Assembly: GCA_023437885.1 (NCBI GenBank)
Contig: JAEZFH010000110.1
Coordinates: 1 to 6,286 of the forward strand
Direction: 5' to 3'
DNA: 6,286 nt
DNA from: Bacillota bacterium
GTDB taxonomy: Bacteria; Bacillota; Clostridia; Lachnospirales; Lachnospiraceae
This document shows, piece by piece, positions 1 through 6,134 of the stretch (position 1 is its first letter; every line of letters starts with the position of its first letter). Made by a program: the position numbers and the translations under genes. Below the pieces are notes generated by a model. It saw only the letters and a program-made list of their open reading frames with translations, searched no databases and had not been told where the DNA came from.

Positions 1-1129
1 CCAGTACATTCTTCAACCGGCCGGCAGCCGTCTTGTGCTCACGGGTTACAATAGAGCTCATACACCGCGAAATGCTTTGCAGAATATCAATGGCCGGATA
101 GTGATTCTTGTGCCCCAACTTACGGGATAGCATGATATGTCCATCCAAAATACTTCTTGCCGTATCCGTAATGGGTTCATTAAAATCATCCCCATCCACC
201 AGCACGGTATATAGACCGGTAATGGAGCCATGCTCCGAATTACCTGCCCGTTCCAAGAGCCTTGGCATCTCCGAATATACGCTGGGCGGATATCCTCTGG
301 ATACCGGAGGTTCCCCGGAGGCTAATCCGATCTCTCTCTGTGCCATGGAAAAACGGGTCAGGGAATCCATCATCAGCAATACATCCTTGCCCTGATCCCG
401 AAAATATTCCGCAATCGCTGTTGCTGTCTTTGCTGCCTTCTTACGGATTAACGCCGGCTTATCGGAGGTTGCCACTACAAGAACGGAGCGCTTGATGCCT
501 TCCTCTCCGAGATCCCGCTCGATGAACTCCCGAACCTCTCTGCCACGCTCTCCGATTAAAGCAATTACATTGATATCCGCTTTGGTATTTCTTGCAAACA
601 TTCCAAGCAAGGTACTCTTACCTACTCCGCTGCCTGCAAAAATACCTATTCTCTGGCCCTTCCCCACGGTAAGCATGCCATCAACCGCTTTTACCCCAAG
701 GGACAATACTTCATCGATGATTTTTCTCTTAAGGGGGTCCGGCGGCGGAGCCTCGGCAGGATAATACCGGCTTCCTGAAAGCCGGGAGCCATCCATGGGC
801 TCTCCCAGTCCATCCAGAGTCTTGCCCAGAAGCTCCTTTCCTACCGGAACCTTGAACGCCGAACCGGAATTCTCCACCAAGCTTCCAATGCCGACTCCTG
901 TCATATCGTCGTAAGGCATCAAAAGAATTCTGTTCTCACGAAAACCAACTACTTCGGCAGGAATCTTAGCGTTTTGTCCCTCTCCGGTTATGTAGCAGAC
1001 GTCATTCAAATTCGCACTGGGACCGGAGGCTTCAATGGTCAAGCCTACCAGCTTCACCACTCTGCCAATCTCCTGCTCATAGGATCGATCCAGCAATTGC
1101 CTGTATTTATCAAAAGTAATTGATACCAT
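1..1129 (-). CDS. fliI: FliI, flagellar type III export ATPase (3' end cut off by the window edge)
   Basis: FliI is the F1-ATPase-like hexameric ATPase at the cytoplasmic face of the flagellar export gate; it works with FliH to deliver rod, hook and filament subunits. About 376 codons are present and the frame is open to base 1; family members run to roughly 430-460 residues, so some 60-80 C-terminal residues are missing. Visible from the second Met: an N-terminal beta-barrel part (about 1-90), Walker A GSGVGKST with Lys171, the GERGREV segment with candidate catalytic Glu194, Walker B VLLMMD ending at Asp255, then SLTRF, GEPP and the LYTVLVDGDDFNEP segment. The last residues seen, AAGRLKNVL, enter the C-terminal helical domain. 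Two adjacent ATGs (1132 and 1129) are possible starts; GGGGG (1138-1134) is 1 nt from the first and 4 nt from the second, so 1129 is preferred. An in-frame TAG at 1153-1151 rules out a longer start. No frameshift was seen. Confidence 0.96.
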   Translation of the reverse strand, partial: MVSITFDKYRQLLDRSYEQEIGRVVKLVGLTIEASGPSANLNDVCYITGEGQNAKIPAEVVGFRENRILLMPYDDMTGVGIGSLVENSGSAFKVPVGKELLGKTLDGLGEPMDGSRLSGSRYYPAEAPPPDPLKRKIIDEVLSLGVKAVDGMLTVGKGQRIGIFAGSGVGKSTLLGMFARNTKADINVIALIGERGREVREFIERDLGEEGIKRSVLVVATSDKPALIRKKAAKTATAIAEYFRDQGKDVLLMMDSLTRFSMAQREIGLASGEPPVSRGYPPSVYSEMPRLLERAGNSEHGSITGLYTVLVDGDDFNEPITDTARSILDGHIMLSRKLGHKNHYPAIDILQSISRCMSSIVTREHKTAAGRLKNVL

Positions 1130-1175
1130 CATTCCCCCACTATGCTTATACTATATCGACATCCTCCCAGGAATC

Positions 1176-1961
1176 CTAAATGCCGGCGAGTAATTTTAAA
1201 TCTGCAATCAGATTGTTCATTTGTATATCAAGGCTGCAATTAATCACCTTAAACTCGGTTTCAATTAAGCATTGATTTTTCTTCAAGGCTGCATCGGCAG
1301 TGATATAGAGGGGAACCTCCCTGCCTATGGCGTCAAGCAGCATATTCTTCCTCAGGGAGACGGCTTCATAATCCTCCTTGGAGATCCGAATGGTATACTC
1401 GTCTGATTTATCCATGTGGTTCAACGCCCGGTCGATCAGATGCAGGATGACTTCCTCCCTATCCTCTACCACAATTCCGGTAATTTTTTCCACCAGAGCG
1501 GCAATAATCTCAGCCATCTGGGGTTCACAGGCGGCGGTCATTTCCTCGTACCGCTTCTGCAAATCACGCGCCTTTTCCTCATACTCTGCCTTGATTTTAT
1601 TGACTTCCATCTGACTCTGGAGCATTCCGTCCCCATAGCCCTTTTTCTGTGCGTTGGCATAGGCTTCATTCTTGATCTTTTCAGCTTCATTCCTGGCATT
1701 TTCCAGGATGCTTTTTGCTTCCTTATTCGCTTCCTCCAAGACTTCCAAAGCCCTCTCACCGGCCTCCTGCTCCTGGGGCGGAGGGTCTATCACAACGGCC
1801 CTGAGTCCCAGCGAAAACTCTCCCTCTCCCTGTACGAAGGTCTCCTGCAGCACTTTTTTCCTGCGTTCTTCCAGCTCTCTGTCAATCCGAAGATGTGTAT
1901 CGATGGTCTTCTTTTCCTCATCCTCATAACGAACGGAATACGCCTTAATAACATTAGACAA
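1176..1961 (-). CDS. fliH: FliH, flagellar export ATPase regulator (TTG start)
   Basis: FliH binds FliI, restrains its ATPase and tethers it to the C-ring and export gate; it resembles the peripheral-stalk subunits of F- and V-ATPases. With the TTG start the protein is 261 residues and begins MSNVIKAYSV. A charged N-terminal part (about 1-60) is followed by a long Ala/Glu/Lys-rich helix, probably coiled coil (about 65-145), containing a KKGYGDG stretch (106-112) like the glycine-repeat motif of the family. The C-terminal globular domain (about 146-261) ends with IETEFKVINCSLDIQ, close to the usual FliH/V-ATPase E-subunit ending. The start is set by a strong SD, GGAGGTGA (1977-1970), 8 nt before TTG. 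A longer ATG frame from 2057 would overlap fliG by over 100 nt and adds 32 residues with no FliH character. The start overlaps the fliG end by 8 nt, which suggests translational coupling. Family call is firm from position and C-terminus; the N-terminus is poorly conserved. Confidence 0.93.
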   Translation of the reverse strand: MSNVIKAYSVRYEDEEKKTIDTHLRIDRELEERRKKVLQETFVQGEGEFSLGLRAVVIDPPPQEQEAGERALEVLEEANKEAKSILENARNEAEKIKNEAYANAQKKGYGDGMLQSQMEVNKIKAEYEEKARDLQKRYEEMTAACEPQMAEIIAALVEKITGIVVEDREEVILHLIDRALNHMDKSDEYTIRISKEDYEAVSLRKNMLLDAIGREVPLYITADAALKKNQCLIETEFKVINCSLDIQMNNLIADLKLLAGI

Positions 1962-2967
1962 CGATCTCGTCACCTCCGCCTCTGGAAATAATATTCTCCG
2001 AGGAATCTTCCAGTTTTCTGATAATATTAACGATCTTCTGCTGAGCCTCTTCCACATCCTTAAGACGTACAGGACCCATGTACTCCATATCCTCCCGGAT
2101 CATAGATGCAAGACGCTTGGACAGATTATTAAAGATTACTGTCTGAACCTCTTCATTGGAGCCCTTCAGAGCAACGGCCAACTCATTATTATCCACCTCA
2201 CGAAGAACTCTCTGGATGGATTTATCGTCCAGACTGAGTATATCCTCAAATACAAACATCTTACGGCGGATTTCGTCTGCCAGCTCGGGCTCTTCAATCT
2301 CCAGTGTCTCCATAATATGCTTCTCTGTACCGCGGTCCACGGTATTGAGGATTTCTACAATGGAATCTACCCCGCCGACGATGGTATAATCCTGATTCAC
2401 CAGGGATGCCAGCTTTCTCTCCAGTACCTTCTCCACTTCCTTGATCACATCCGGAGAAGTACGGTCCATCTGCGCAATACGCTTCGCAACATCCGCCTGC
2501 TTGTCCGGCGCCAGGGATGAGATAATCGTGGATGCCTGCTGCGGAGAAAGATAAGATAAAATCAGAGCGATCGTCTGCGGATGCTCATCCTGGATAAAGT
2601 TTAATAATTGGGTCGCATCGGTCTTGCGCACAAATTCAAAGGGCCGTACCTGCAGGGAGGCTGTCAGCTTGCCGATGACATCTCTGGCCTTCTCCGCACC
2701 AAGTGCTTTTTCCAGCAATTCCTTTGCATAGGAAATACCGCCCTCAGCAATATACTGCTGCGCCAGGCATATTTCATAAAATTCATCCATAACCTGATCC
2801 TTGGTCGCCGGGGAGATGCTCCGGGTATTGGCAATTTCAAGGGTCATGGTCTCTATTTCATCTTCCTTCAGGTGCTTGAATATGCTTGCGGAGCGTTCCG
2901 GTCCCAGGGAGATTAACAGAATAGCCGCTTTTTGTATTCCACTGATATCACTGCTGTTTCGCGCCAT
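1954..2967 (-). CDS. fliG: FliG, flagellar motor switch / rotor protein
   Basis: FliG sits on the cytoplasmic side of the MS ring; its N-terminus binds the FliF tail, its middle binds FliM and its C-terminus meets the MotA stator to take up torque. From the chosen start it has 337 residues, the usual family length. Visible parts: N-terminal domain MARNSSDISGIQKAAILLIS onward (1-105); the middle-domain DEHPQTIALILSYL segment with the EHPQ motif at 128-131; the MFVFEDI motif at 237-243; and a C-terminal domain with the charged helix SIQRVLREVDNNELAVALKG (250-269) and EDMEYMGPVRLKDVEEAQ (292-309), which carries the torque-related charges in known FliGs. An ATG at 2979 in the same frame overlaps the SD itself; GGAGG (2977-2973) lies 5 nt before ATG 2967, so 2967 is taken. 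The acidic tail also encodes the fliH SD. Nothing is missing. Confidence 0.97.
   Translation of the reverse strand: MARNSSDISGIQKAAILLISLGPERSASIFKHLKEDEIETMTLEIANTRSISPATKDQVMDEFYEICLAQQYIAEGGISYAKELLEKALGAEKARDVIGKLTASLQVRPFEFVRKTDATQLLNFIQDEHPQTIALILSYLSPQQASTIISSLAPDKQADVAKRIAQMDRTSPDVIKEVEKVLERKLASLVNQDYTIVGGVDSIVEILNTVDRGTEKHIMETLEIEEPELADEIRRKMFVFEDILSLDDKSIQRVLREVDNNELAVALKGSNEEVQTVIFNNLSKRLASMIREDMEYMGPVRLKDVEEAQQKIVNIIRKLEDSSENIISRGGGDEIVV
1970..1977 (-). promoter_or_regulatory. Shine-Dalgarno site of fliH, inside fliG
   Basis: GGAGGTGA is a near-perfect anti-SD match lying within the last codons of fliG (Gly-Gly-Gly-Asp region). It sits 8 nt before the TTG at 1961 and decides the fliH start. 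Ribosomes finishing fliG pass over it, so coupled re-initiation is likely; that coupling is inference. Confidence 0.85.
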
Positions 2968-2972
2968 TACAA

Positions 2973-2977
2973 CCTCC
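2973..2977 (-). promoter_or_regulatory. Shine-Dalgarno site of fliG
   Basis: GGAGG, continuing to GGAGGT, is 5 nt before the ATG at 2967. The upstream in-frame ATG at 2979 shares its G with the first base of this SD and has no SD of its own at a usable distance, which settles the fliG start. Confidence 0.85.
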
Positions 2978-2980
2978 ATT

Positions 2981-2997
2981 CTGCTGCATTGCAGCAG
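2981..2997 (-). other. Perfect inverted repeat in the fliF-fliG gap
   Basis: CTGCTGCAATGCAGCAG is an 8-bp perfect inverted repeat around one central A; as RNA it gives a 7-bp stem with an AAU triloop. Its 3' arm ends at 2981, four bases before the fliG SD (2977), and overlaps the first G of the shared GAATGGAG box. No U-run follows, so it is not an intrinsic terminator. It could set fliG translation or mark an mRNA processing or stability point; the sequence alone does not decide. Confidence 0.7.
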
Positions 2998-3033
2998 TTT
3001 CTTATGTATTCCATGGACTGTATCGGTAAACCT

Positions 3034-4626
3034 TTAGCTCCAGTCCTCATTCAGCCAATTGCGCAGAAGCTGTGCTACCGCCTCCGGTTTTTCATCAACA
3101 AATTTCTCAATCATTCTGCGAACCTCGGATACCTCATTAAACTCAATATCTTCAATAGTCTGATTCTCCTTCGTGGTTGCCAGCAGCTGTTCTACGGATA
3201 ATTCCGGCTCCAGCTCTGTTACTTCAACCGGTCTGACACCTCTGAATACTACAAAGACTAGCAATCCAACAATCAGTACCGCAAGAACAATCTGCAGATA
3301 ATCGGTCCAGCTTCTCACTGTCTCCACCTTGGGGACGAATACAGGCTGTTCATAGGCCAGAATGGTGATTTTGGCTTCCGCAATACCGGTAGCCATGGAC
3401 GCCAGGGTATAGATGGACGGGTCGACCTGCACCATACGGCTATCATCATTTTGAAGGGCATATTCTTCAAAGGTGGTGCCATCCAGCAATCCCTGCAGCT
3501 GCAGCTCTTCCTCCTTATAATTGATTACTTTGCGCAGTACGATACTCATCGAGGACTCACCCGGAACGATAGCTCCAATCTCATACTCTGTATTGGTCAC
3601 CCGGTTATTTGGCAGGTAATCATATTCTTCGATCTCCACGCTGCCGCCGGAGGAGGATGCATCCTGTAACATATAGTTTGTTTCATCGTTGGAATCCGTA
3701 CCCGGTATTCCGCCGGAGGTATTGGCATTCTCCGAGGTATAGGTATAACTATGGCTGTAAAGGCCCTGATCCTGTCCCGCGGCTGGTAAATATTCCGTAT
3801 AAAGCTCCGTTACCTTATCCATATCAAATACCAGATTCGGCATAATCTCCACATCATCATAACCGTTCTTTAATAAGCCCAGATAGAGATTATTAATAAA
3901 GGTATTGCGCAGCCTCTCCTTAAAATCCTCATTGGAATTTGCACTTCCGGAATATAGATCCTGCTCTCCGCCGTAAAGCAAATTTCCCTCTTGGTCAACA
4001 ACCTTAATCTTATCCGCTTTTTTATTACCGATGATCGAGGCTACCATCTCGGCTATGGTTTCAGCCGAATGAGGCTGAAAATCGTCATCCACCGTCAGTA
4101 AAACACTGGCACTGGTATCCTGTGCCTCTGTTAATATAGAGGCGGTTTTCTCCTCAGGGATATAATATACCTGAGCATCCTTGATGCCATCCATTGTCCT
4201 TATGTAATTCCGCAATTGATTCTGCAGATAGAGATTCAGCTTCAAAGATCGGTCATAGTTTGTCGTACTCAGACTGTTATTTAAAAGCTCATCAACGGTT
4301 AATCCGGTAGAAGGCATATCATTGCTAGCCAGCAGCAGAACCGCATCGGAATATCTCTTAACATCCACAGTCACCGTACGGTTATCAGACTCCAGCCGGT
4401 AGGCAATATCCTCCGCCTTAAGAAGCTCAACAACGTCACTGGCTCCCTTCGGGTCCTCGGCAATGGTCAGTACCTCGTACTCCACCCGCTGCATCAGAAA
4501 AATCAGCAGTGCAAAAGCAAGCACAAGAGCACAGAAGACGCATATAACCACCGTCTTCTGCTTACTGGTGTATTTATTCCAAAAATCAAGCAATTGCTTT
4601 GGTATTTGTTTTAATCTTTCTGCCAT
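3034..4626 (-). CDS. fliF: FliF, flagellar MS-ring protein
   Basis: FliF forms the membrane-embedded MS ring on which the rod, export gate and C-ring assemble. The 530-residue product has the expected layout: a short basic cytoplasmic N-terminus, first membrane segment at about 25-46, a YscJ/FliF-type ring-building domain (about 47-215), a second periplasmic region (about 235-430) with an acidic, Ser/Gly/Asn-rich low-complexity insert at about 283-340 where the beta-collar loop lies in FliF, a second membrane segment at about 443-461, and a cytoplasmic tail. The tail ends VRRMIEKFVDEKPEAVAQLL then RNWLNEDWS, the FliG-docking peptide. Two SD-like runs precede ATG 4626: AAGGAG (4642-4637, 10 nt away) and AGAGG (4633-4629, 2 nt away); neither is ideally spaced alone. 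It follows fliE by 39 nt. A small 5-bp inverted repeat (4678-4674 with 4666-4662) straddles the fliE stop just upstream. No frame problems were seen. Confidence 0.97.
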   Translation of the reverse strand: MAERLKQIPKQLLDFWNKYTSKQKTVVICVFCALVLAFALLIFLMQRVEYEVLTIAEDPKGASDVVELLKAEDIAYRLESDNRTVTVDVKRYSDAVLLLASNDMPSTGLTVDELLNNSLSTTNYDRSLKLNLYLQNQLRNYIRTMDGIKDAQVYYIPEEKTASILTEAQDTSASVLLTVDDDFQPHSAETIAEMVASIIGNKKADKIKVVDQEGNLLYGGEQDLYSGSANSNEDFKERLRNTFINNLYLGLLKNGYDDVEIMPNLVFDMDKVTELYTEYLPAAGQDQGLYSHSYTYTSENANTSGGIPGTDSNDETNYMLQDASSSGGSVEIEEYDYLPNNRVTNTEYEIGAIVPGESSMSIVLRKVINYKEEELQLQGLLDGTTFEEYALQNDDSRMVQVDPSIYTLASMATGIAEAKITILAYEQPVFVPKVETVRSWTDYLQIVLAVLIVGLLVFVVFRGVRPVEVTELEPELSVEQLLATTKENQTIEDIEFNEVSEVRRMIEKFVDEKPEAVAQLLRNWLNEDWS

Positions 4627-4665
4627 TACCTCTTTGCTCCTTAGTATGTATTTACGGATTTCCTG

Positions 4666-4977
4666 CTAGAACTGCAGGTTCATTATTTCTTTATAAGCAT
4701 CTAATACTGCATTGCGGACCGCAACCGTATACTGTAATGACAAATTTGCTTTATACTGTGCAACCTGCAGATCATGGGTGCTGTCTGTCAGTCCGAGAGC
4801 ATAGGATGTTTCTGCTTCTTCCGCCTCATTCGTATATGCATTCGTTTCCTTTACCATATTGACAGCAGCCTGAAATAAGCTCTCGAAGGTTGCAGTCTTA
4901 TCCCCGGACGCCGCATTCACGGACTTCGCACCGACCATACCGAAATCCGCCATATTACCGATTGACGTTATATTCAT
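4666..4977 (-). CDS. fliE: FliE, MS-ring/rod junction protein
   Basis: FliE is the small exported protein that connects the FliF ring to the proximal rod and is needed early in export. The 103-residue product has the family length and a typical ending: LGLTDSTHDLQVAQYKANLS, a helix, then VAVRNAVLDAYKEIMNLQF. The N-terminus is poorly conserved and Ala/Ser-rich, as is usual; the middle (SLFQAAVNMVKETNAYTNEA) is helical and matches FliE in pattern. There is no signal peptide, which fits export by the flagellar route. GGAG (4989-4986) lies 8 nt before the ATG. A 144-nt gap separates it from flgC upstream, the longest spacer between genes here, and part of that gap can fold strongly right up to the fliE SD. 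Position between flgC and fliF supports the call. Confidence 0.95.
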   Translation of the reverse strand: MNITSIGNMADFGMVGAKSVNAASGDKTATFESLFQAAVNMVKETNAYTNEAEEAETSYALGLTDSTHDLQVAQYKANLSLQYTVAVRNAVLDAYKEIMNLQF

Positions 4978-4995
4978 ATATTAATCTCCATTCTG

Positions 4996-5017
4996 CCAAA
5001 ATACCGAAAAATTTTGG
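4996..5017 (-). other. Hairpin directly upstream of the fliE Shine-Dalgarno site
   Basis: CCAAAAT and ATTTTGG form a perfect 7-bp stem around an 8-nt loop, TTTTCGGT. Its 3' arm ends two bases before GAATGGAG, the box holding the fliE SD. No U-run follows, so it is not a terminator. It abuts the larger hairpin at 5019-5067 with one base between, so the two could stack. Confidence 0.65.
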
Positions 5018-5018
5018 T

Positions 5019-5067
5019 GCCGGTACAAATTGGGCAAGTATAATATGTTATAATAATTCGCACCGGC
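5019..5067 (-). other. Long nested hairpin in the flgC-fliE gap
   Basis: In the minus-strand RNA, GCCGGTGCGAATT (5067-5055) pairs with AATTTGTACCGGC (5031-5019) over 13 continuous positions, two of them G-U (5061/5025 and 5059/5027). The 23-nt loop can itself form a 5-bp stem, TATAA (5052-5048) with TTATA (5043-5039), capped by CATA. The wobbles pair only in the operon's own strand, which favours an RNA role over a DNA palindrome. I do not recognise a known riboswitch or leader family in it. Confidence 0.65.
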
Positions 5068-5121
5068 CTCACCGCTGCTCTAGGACGTTAGACGCTACTA
5101 AATCCGGACTTCCTCAGGCGG
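5068..5121 (-). other. Remaining flgC-fliE spacer, nothing recognised
   Basis: These 54 nt directly follow the flgC stop. I see no reading frame with an SD, no convincing -35/-10 pair and no terminator. A 4-bp CCGC (5121-5118) to GCGG (5075-5072) match could close the segment but is too short to claim as a structure. Confidence 0.5.
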
Positions 5122-5559
5122 TTATTTTCCTACCTCAAGTCCCTTCATCGCCATATTCTTGGTTGCATTGAAGGCTGTCACATTCGCTTCGTAGGACCGG
5201 GAGGCATCGATCATGTCTGTCATCTCCTGTACTACGTTGACATTGGGATAAGTCACATATCCATCCTCGTCTGCATCGGGATGGGATGGATCATATACTT
5301 TTCGCATGGCGGATTCGGTATCCTCTGTAATCTTGGTAACCTTCACACCGTTTCCGGCAGTGCCGGCAGTTTTCATCAGAATGTCCCCGAAGGGTGTCAC
5401 ATCCTTTTCCGAAAATACAACCGCTTTACGGCGGTACACATTCCCGTTTTCATCACGGGTAGTGCTTACATTGGCTATGTTCTGTGAGATAATATCAAGC
5501 CTCAGCCTCTGGGCGGACATACCGCTGGCGCTGACATTCATACCATTCATAAATGACAT
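5122..5559 (-). CDS. flgC: FlgC, proximal rod protein
   Basis: FlgC is one of the rod subunits that cross the periplasmic or cell-wall space above the MS ring; it is exported by the flagellar type III system. The product has 145 residues, the usual length. The N-terminal half carries the rod/hook signature: MNVSASGMSAQRLRLDIISQ then NIANVSTTRDENGNVYRRK (about 7-45). The C-terminal half carries the matching helix YPNVNVVQEMTDMIDASRSY then EANVTAFNATKNMAMKGL (about 104-141); in rod proteins the two ends pair as a coiled coil. Between them is a short Asp-rich insert (PSHPDADEDG, 91-100). AGAGG (5569-5565) lies 5 nt before the ATG, within a longer GGAGAGG run. The gene follows flgB by 89 nt and a small hairpin (5593-5576) touches its SD box. 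Confidence 0.96.
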   Translation of the reverse strand: MSFMNGMNVSASGMSAQRLRLDIISQNIANVSTTRDENGNVYRRKAVVFSEKDVTPFGDILMKTAGTAGNGVKVTKITEDTESAMRKVYDPSHPDADEDGYVTYPNVNVVQEMTDMIDASRSYEANVTAFNATKNMAMKGLEVGK

Positions 5560-5575
5560 ATGTTCCTCTCCATTC

Positions 5576-5593
5576 CACCGCTTTCCTGCGGTA
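5576..5593 (-). other. Small hairpin touching the flgC Shine-Dalgarno box
   Basis: ACCGC (5592-5588) pairs with GCGGT (5581-5577) around the loop AGGAAA; a U-G pair (5593/5576) extends it to 6 bp. The next base begins GAATGGAG (5575-5568). The stem is short and would be unremarkable alone; it is listed because the same layout recurs at fliE and fliG. Confidence 0.5.
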
Positions 5594-5637
5594 TCGCGTC
5601 CAACAACCGGTTCATCATCCGTGATCTATGTAAATAT

Positions 5638-5655
5638 CCTTATTTTCCTTATTTT
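5638..5655 (-). repeat. 9-bp tandem duplication across the flgB stop codon
   Basis: AAAATAAGG occurs twice in a row (5655-5647 and 5646-5638). Because the period is a multiple of three, the flgB TAA at 5651-5649 is followed by a second in-frame TAA at 5642-5640. This is probably a slippage duplication with no set function. Confidence 0.7.
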
Positions 5656-6035
5656 GCAAGAACTGTCTTAATTCGGTTGAACTCCTGAGTCATGGAATCC
5701 ATTAAGGTATAATAACGTATCTGGTTTTCTGCCAGCTTCGCCGACTCGGTATCAATGTCCACATTGTTTCCGTCAAGTCGGTAGCTCATACTGGCGTAAT
5801 CCGTATAGACTGTCGCATCCAGTGAGTCTAACTTCGCTCCTGCCACCCTCTTATCCAGAGAACCGTCGCCCAGCAAGGCCGACATCAGATAAGATTCAAA
5901 TTGAACGTCCTTTCTCTTGTACCCGGGGGTATCATCATTGGCAATATTGTTGGTTATAATCTCATTGCGTTTCCAGCTTGCATCGGCCGCCTTATCCAAT
6001 ACATTTATGTAGTTAAATGCATTTGAGCCTATCAT
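5649..6035 (-). CDS. flgB: FlgB, proximal rod protein
   Basis: FlgB is a proximal rod subunit next to FliE and, like FlgC, is exported without a cleaved signal peptide. The 128-residue product is of family length. The N-terminal rod signature is clear: RNEIITNNIANDDTPGYKRK (about 23-42), followed by DVQFESYL. The C-terminal signature LDGNNVDIDTESAKLAENQI then RYYTLMDSMTQEF (about 87-119) is typical of FlgB. The central region is variable. GGAG (6046-6043) lies 7 nt before the ATG within AAAGGAGTG, a strong SD. It is the first gene of the operon in this window, preceded by two copies of an 84-nt repeat that would form its mRNA leader, so regulation entering through this leader could affect the whole operon. 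Confidence 0.97.
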   Translation of the reverse strand: MIGSNAFNYINVLDKAADASWKRNEIITNNIANDDTPGYKRKDVQFESYLMSALLGDGSLDKRVAGAKLDSLDATVYTDYASMSYRLDGNNVDIDTESAKLAENQIRYYTLMDSMTQEFNRIKTVLAK

Positions 6036-6050
6036 ATTCGCACTCCTTTC

Positions 6051-6134
6051 ATATCATGAATAAAAGCAAATCCATGATCGTCCGCTATGTTCGCAAACTT
6101 CCAAGCAAGCTTGATATATACTTACTACGCTTTT
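6051..6134 (-). repeat. 84-nt tandem repeat, copy next to flgB
   Basis: This imperfect direct repeat matches 6135-6218 at 66 of 84 positions (about 79%, counted by eye, no gaps). In the minus-strand RNA it can fold a stem GTTTGC (6098-6093) with GCGGAC (6085-6080), loop GAACATA, and after one base a second stem ATCATGGAT (6078-6070) with ATTCATGAT (6061-6053), with an 8-nt loop. The unit ends one base before the GAAAGGAG that holds the flgB SD. Best-conserved parts are the second stem and the GAAC loop start. I do not recognise the family; a structured leader RNA, a protein-binding repeat or a decayed interspersed element are all open. Confidence 0.85.

Noticed and set aside
108..764. Plus-strand frames of 77-95 codons over the first kilobase
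   Set aside because: This stretch reads on the minus strand as an intact FliI with Walker A and B motifs; the plus-strand frames are antisense shadows.
1416..1991. Plus-strand frame of 191 codons
   Set aside because: It lies antisense to fliH, has no SD or recognisable domain and shows the hydrophobic bias of a complement of a Glu/Lys-rich coiled coil.
1962..2057. fliH start at ATG 2057
   Set aside because: It overlaps fliG by more than 100 nt, lacks the strong SD found at 1977-1970 and adds residues that read as an off-frame translation of fliG.
2968..2979. fliG start at the upstream ATG 2979
   Set aside because: That ATG overlaps the GGAGG that serves ATG 2967 and has no SD of its own; the shorter protein begins as FliG proteins do.
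4996..5017. Intrinsic terminator between flgC and fliE
   Set aside because: The 7-bp A/T-rich stem is followed by CAGAATGGAG, not a U-run, and the operon plainly continues.
5038..5067. Internal promoter in the flgC-fliE gap (TATTAT or TATACT as -10)
   Set aside because: No acceptable -35 sits 16-18 nt upstream (the bases there read CGGTGC), and the A/T-rich bases are better explained as the loop of a nested hairpin.
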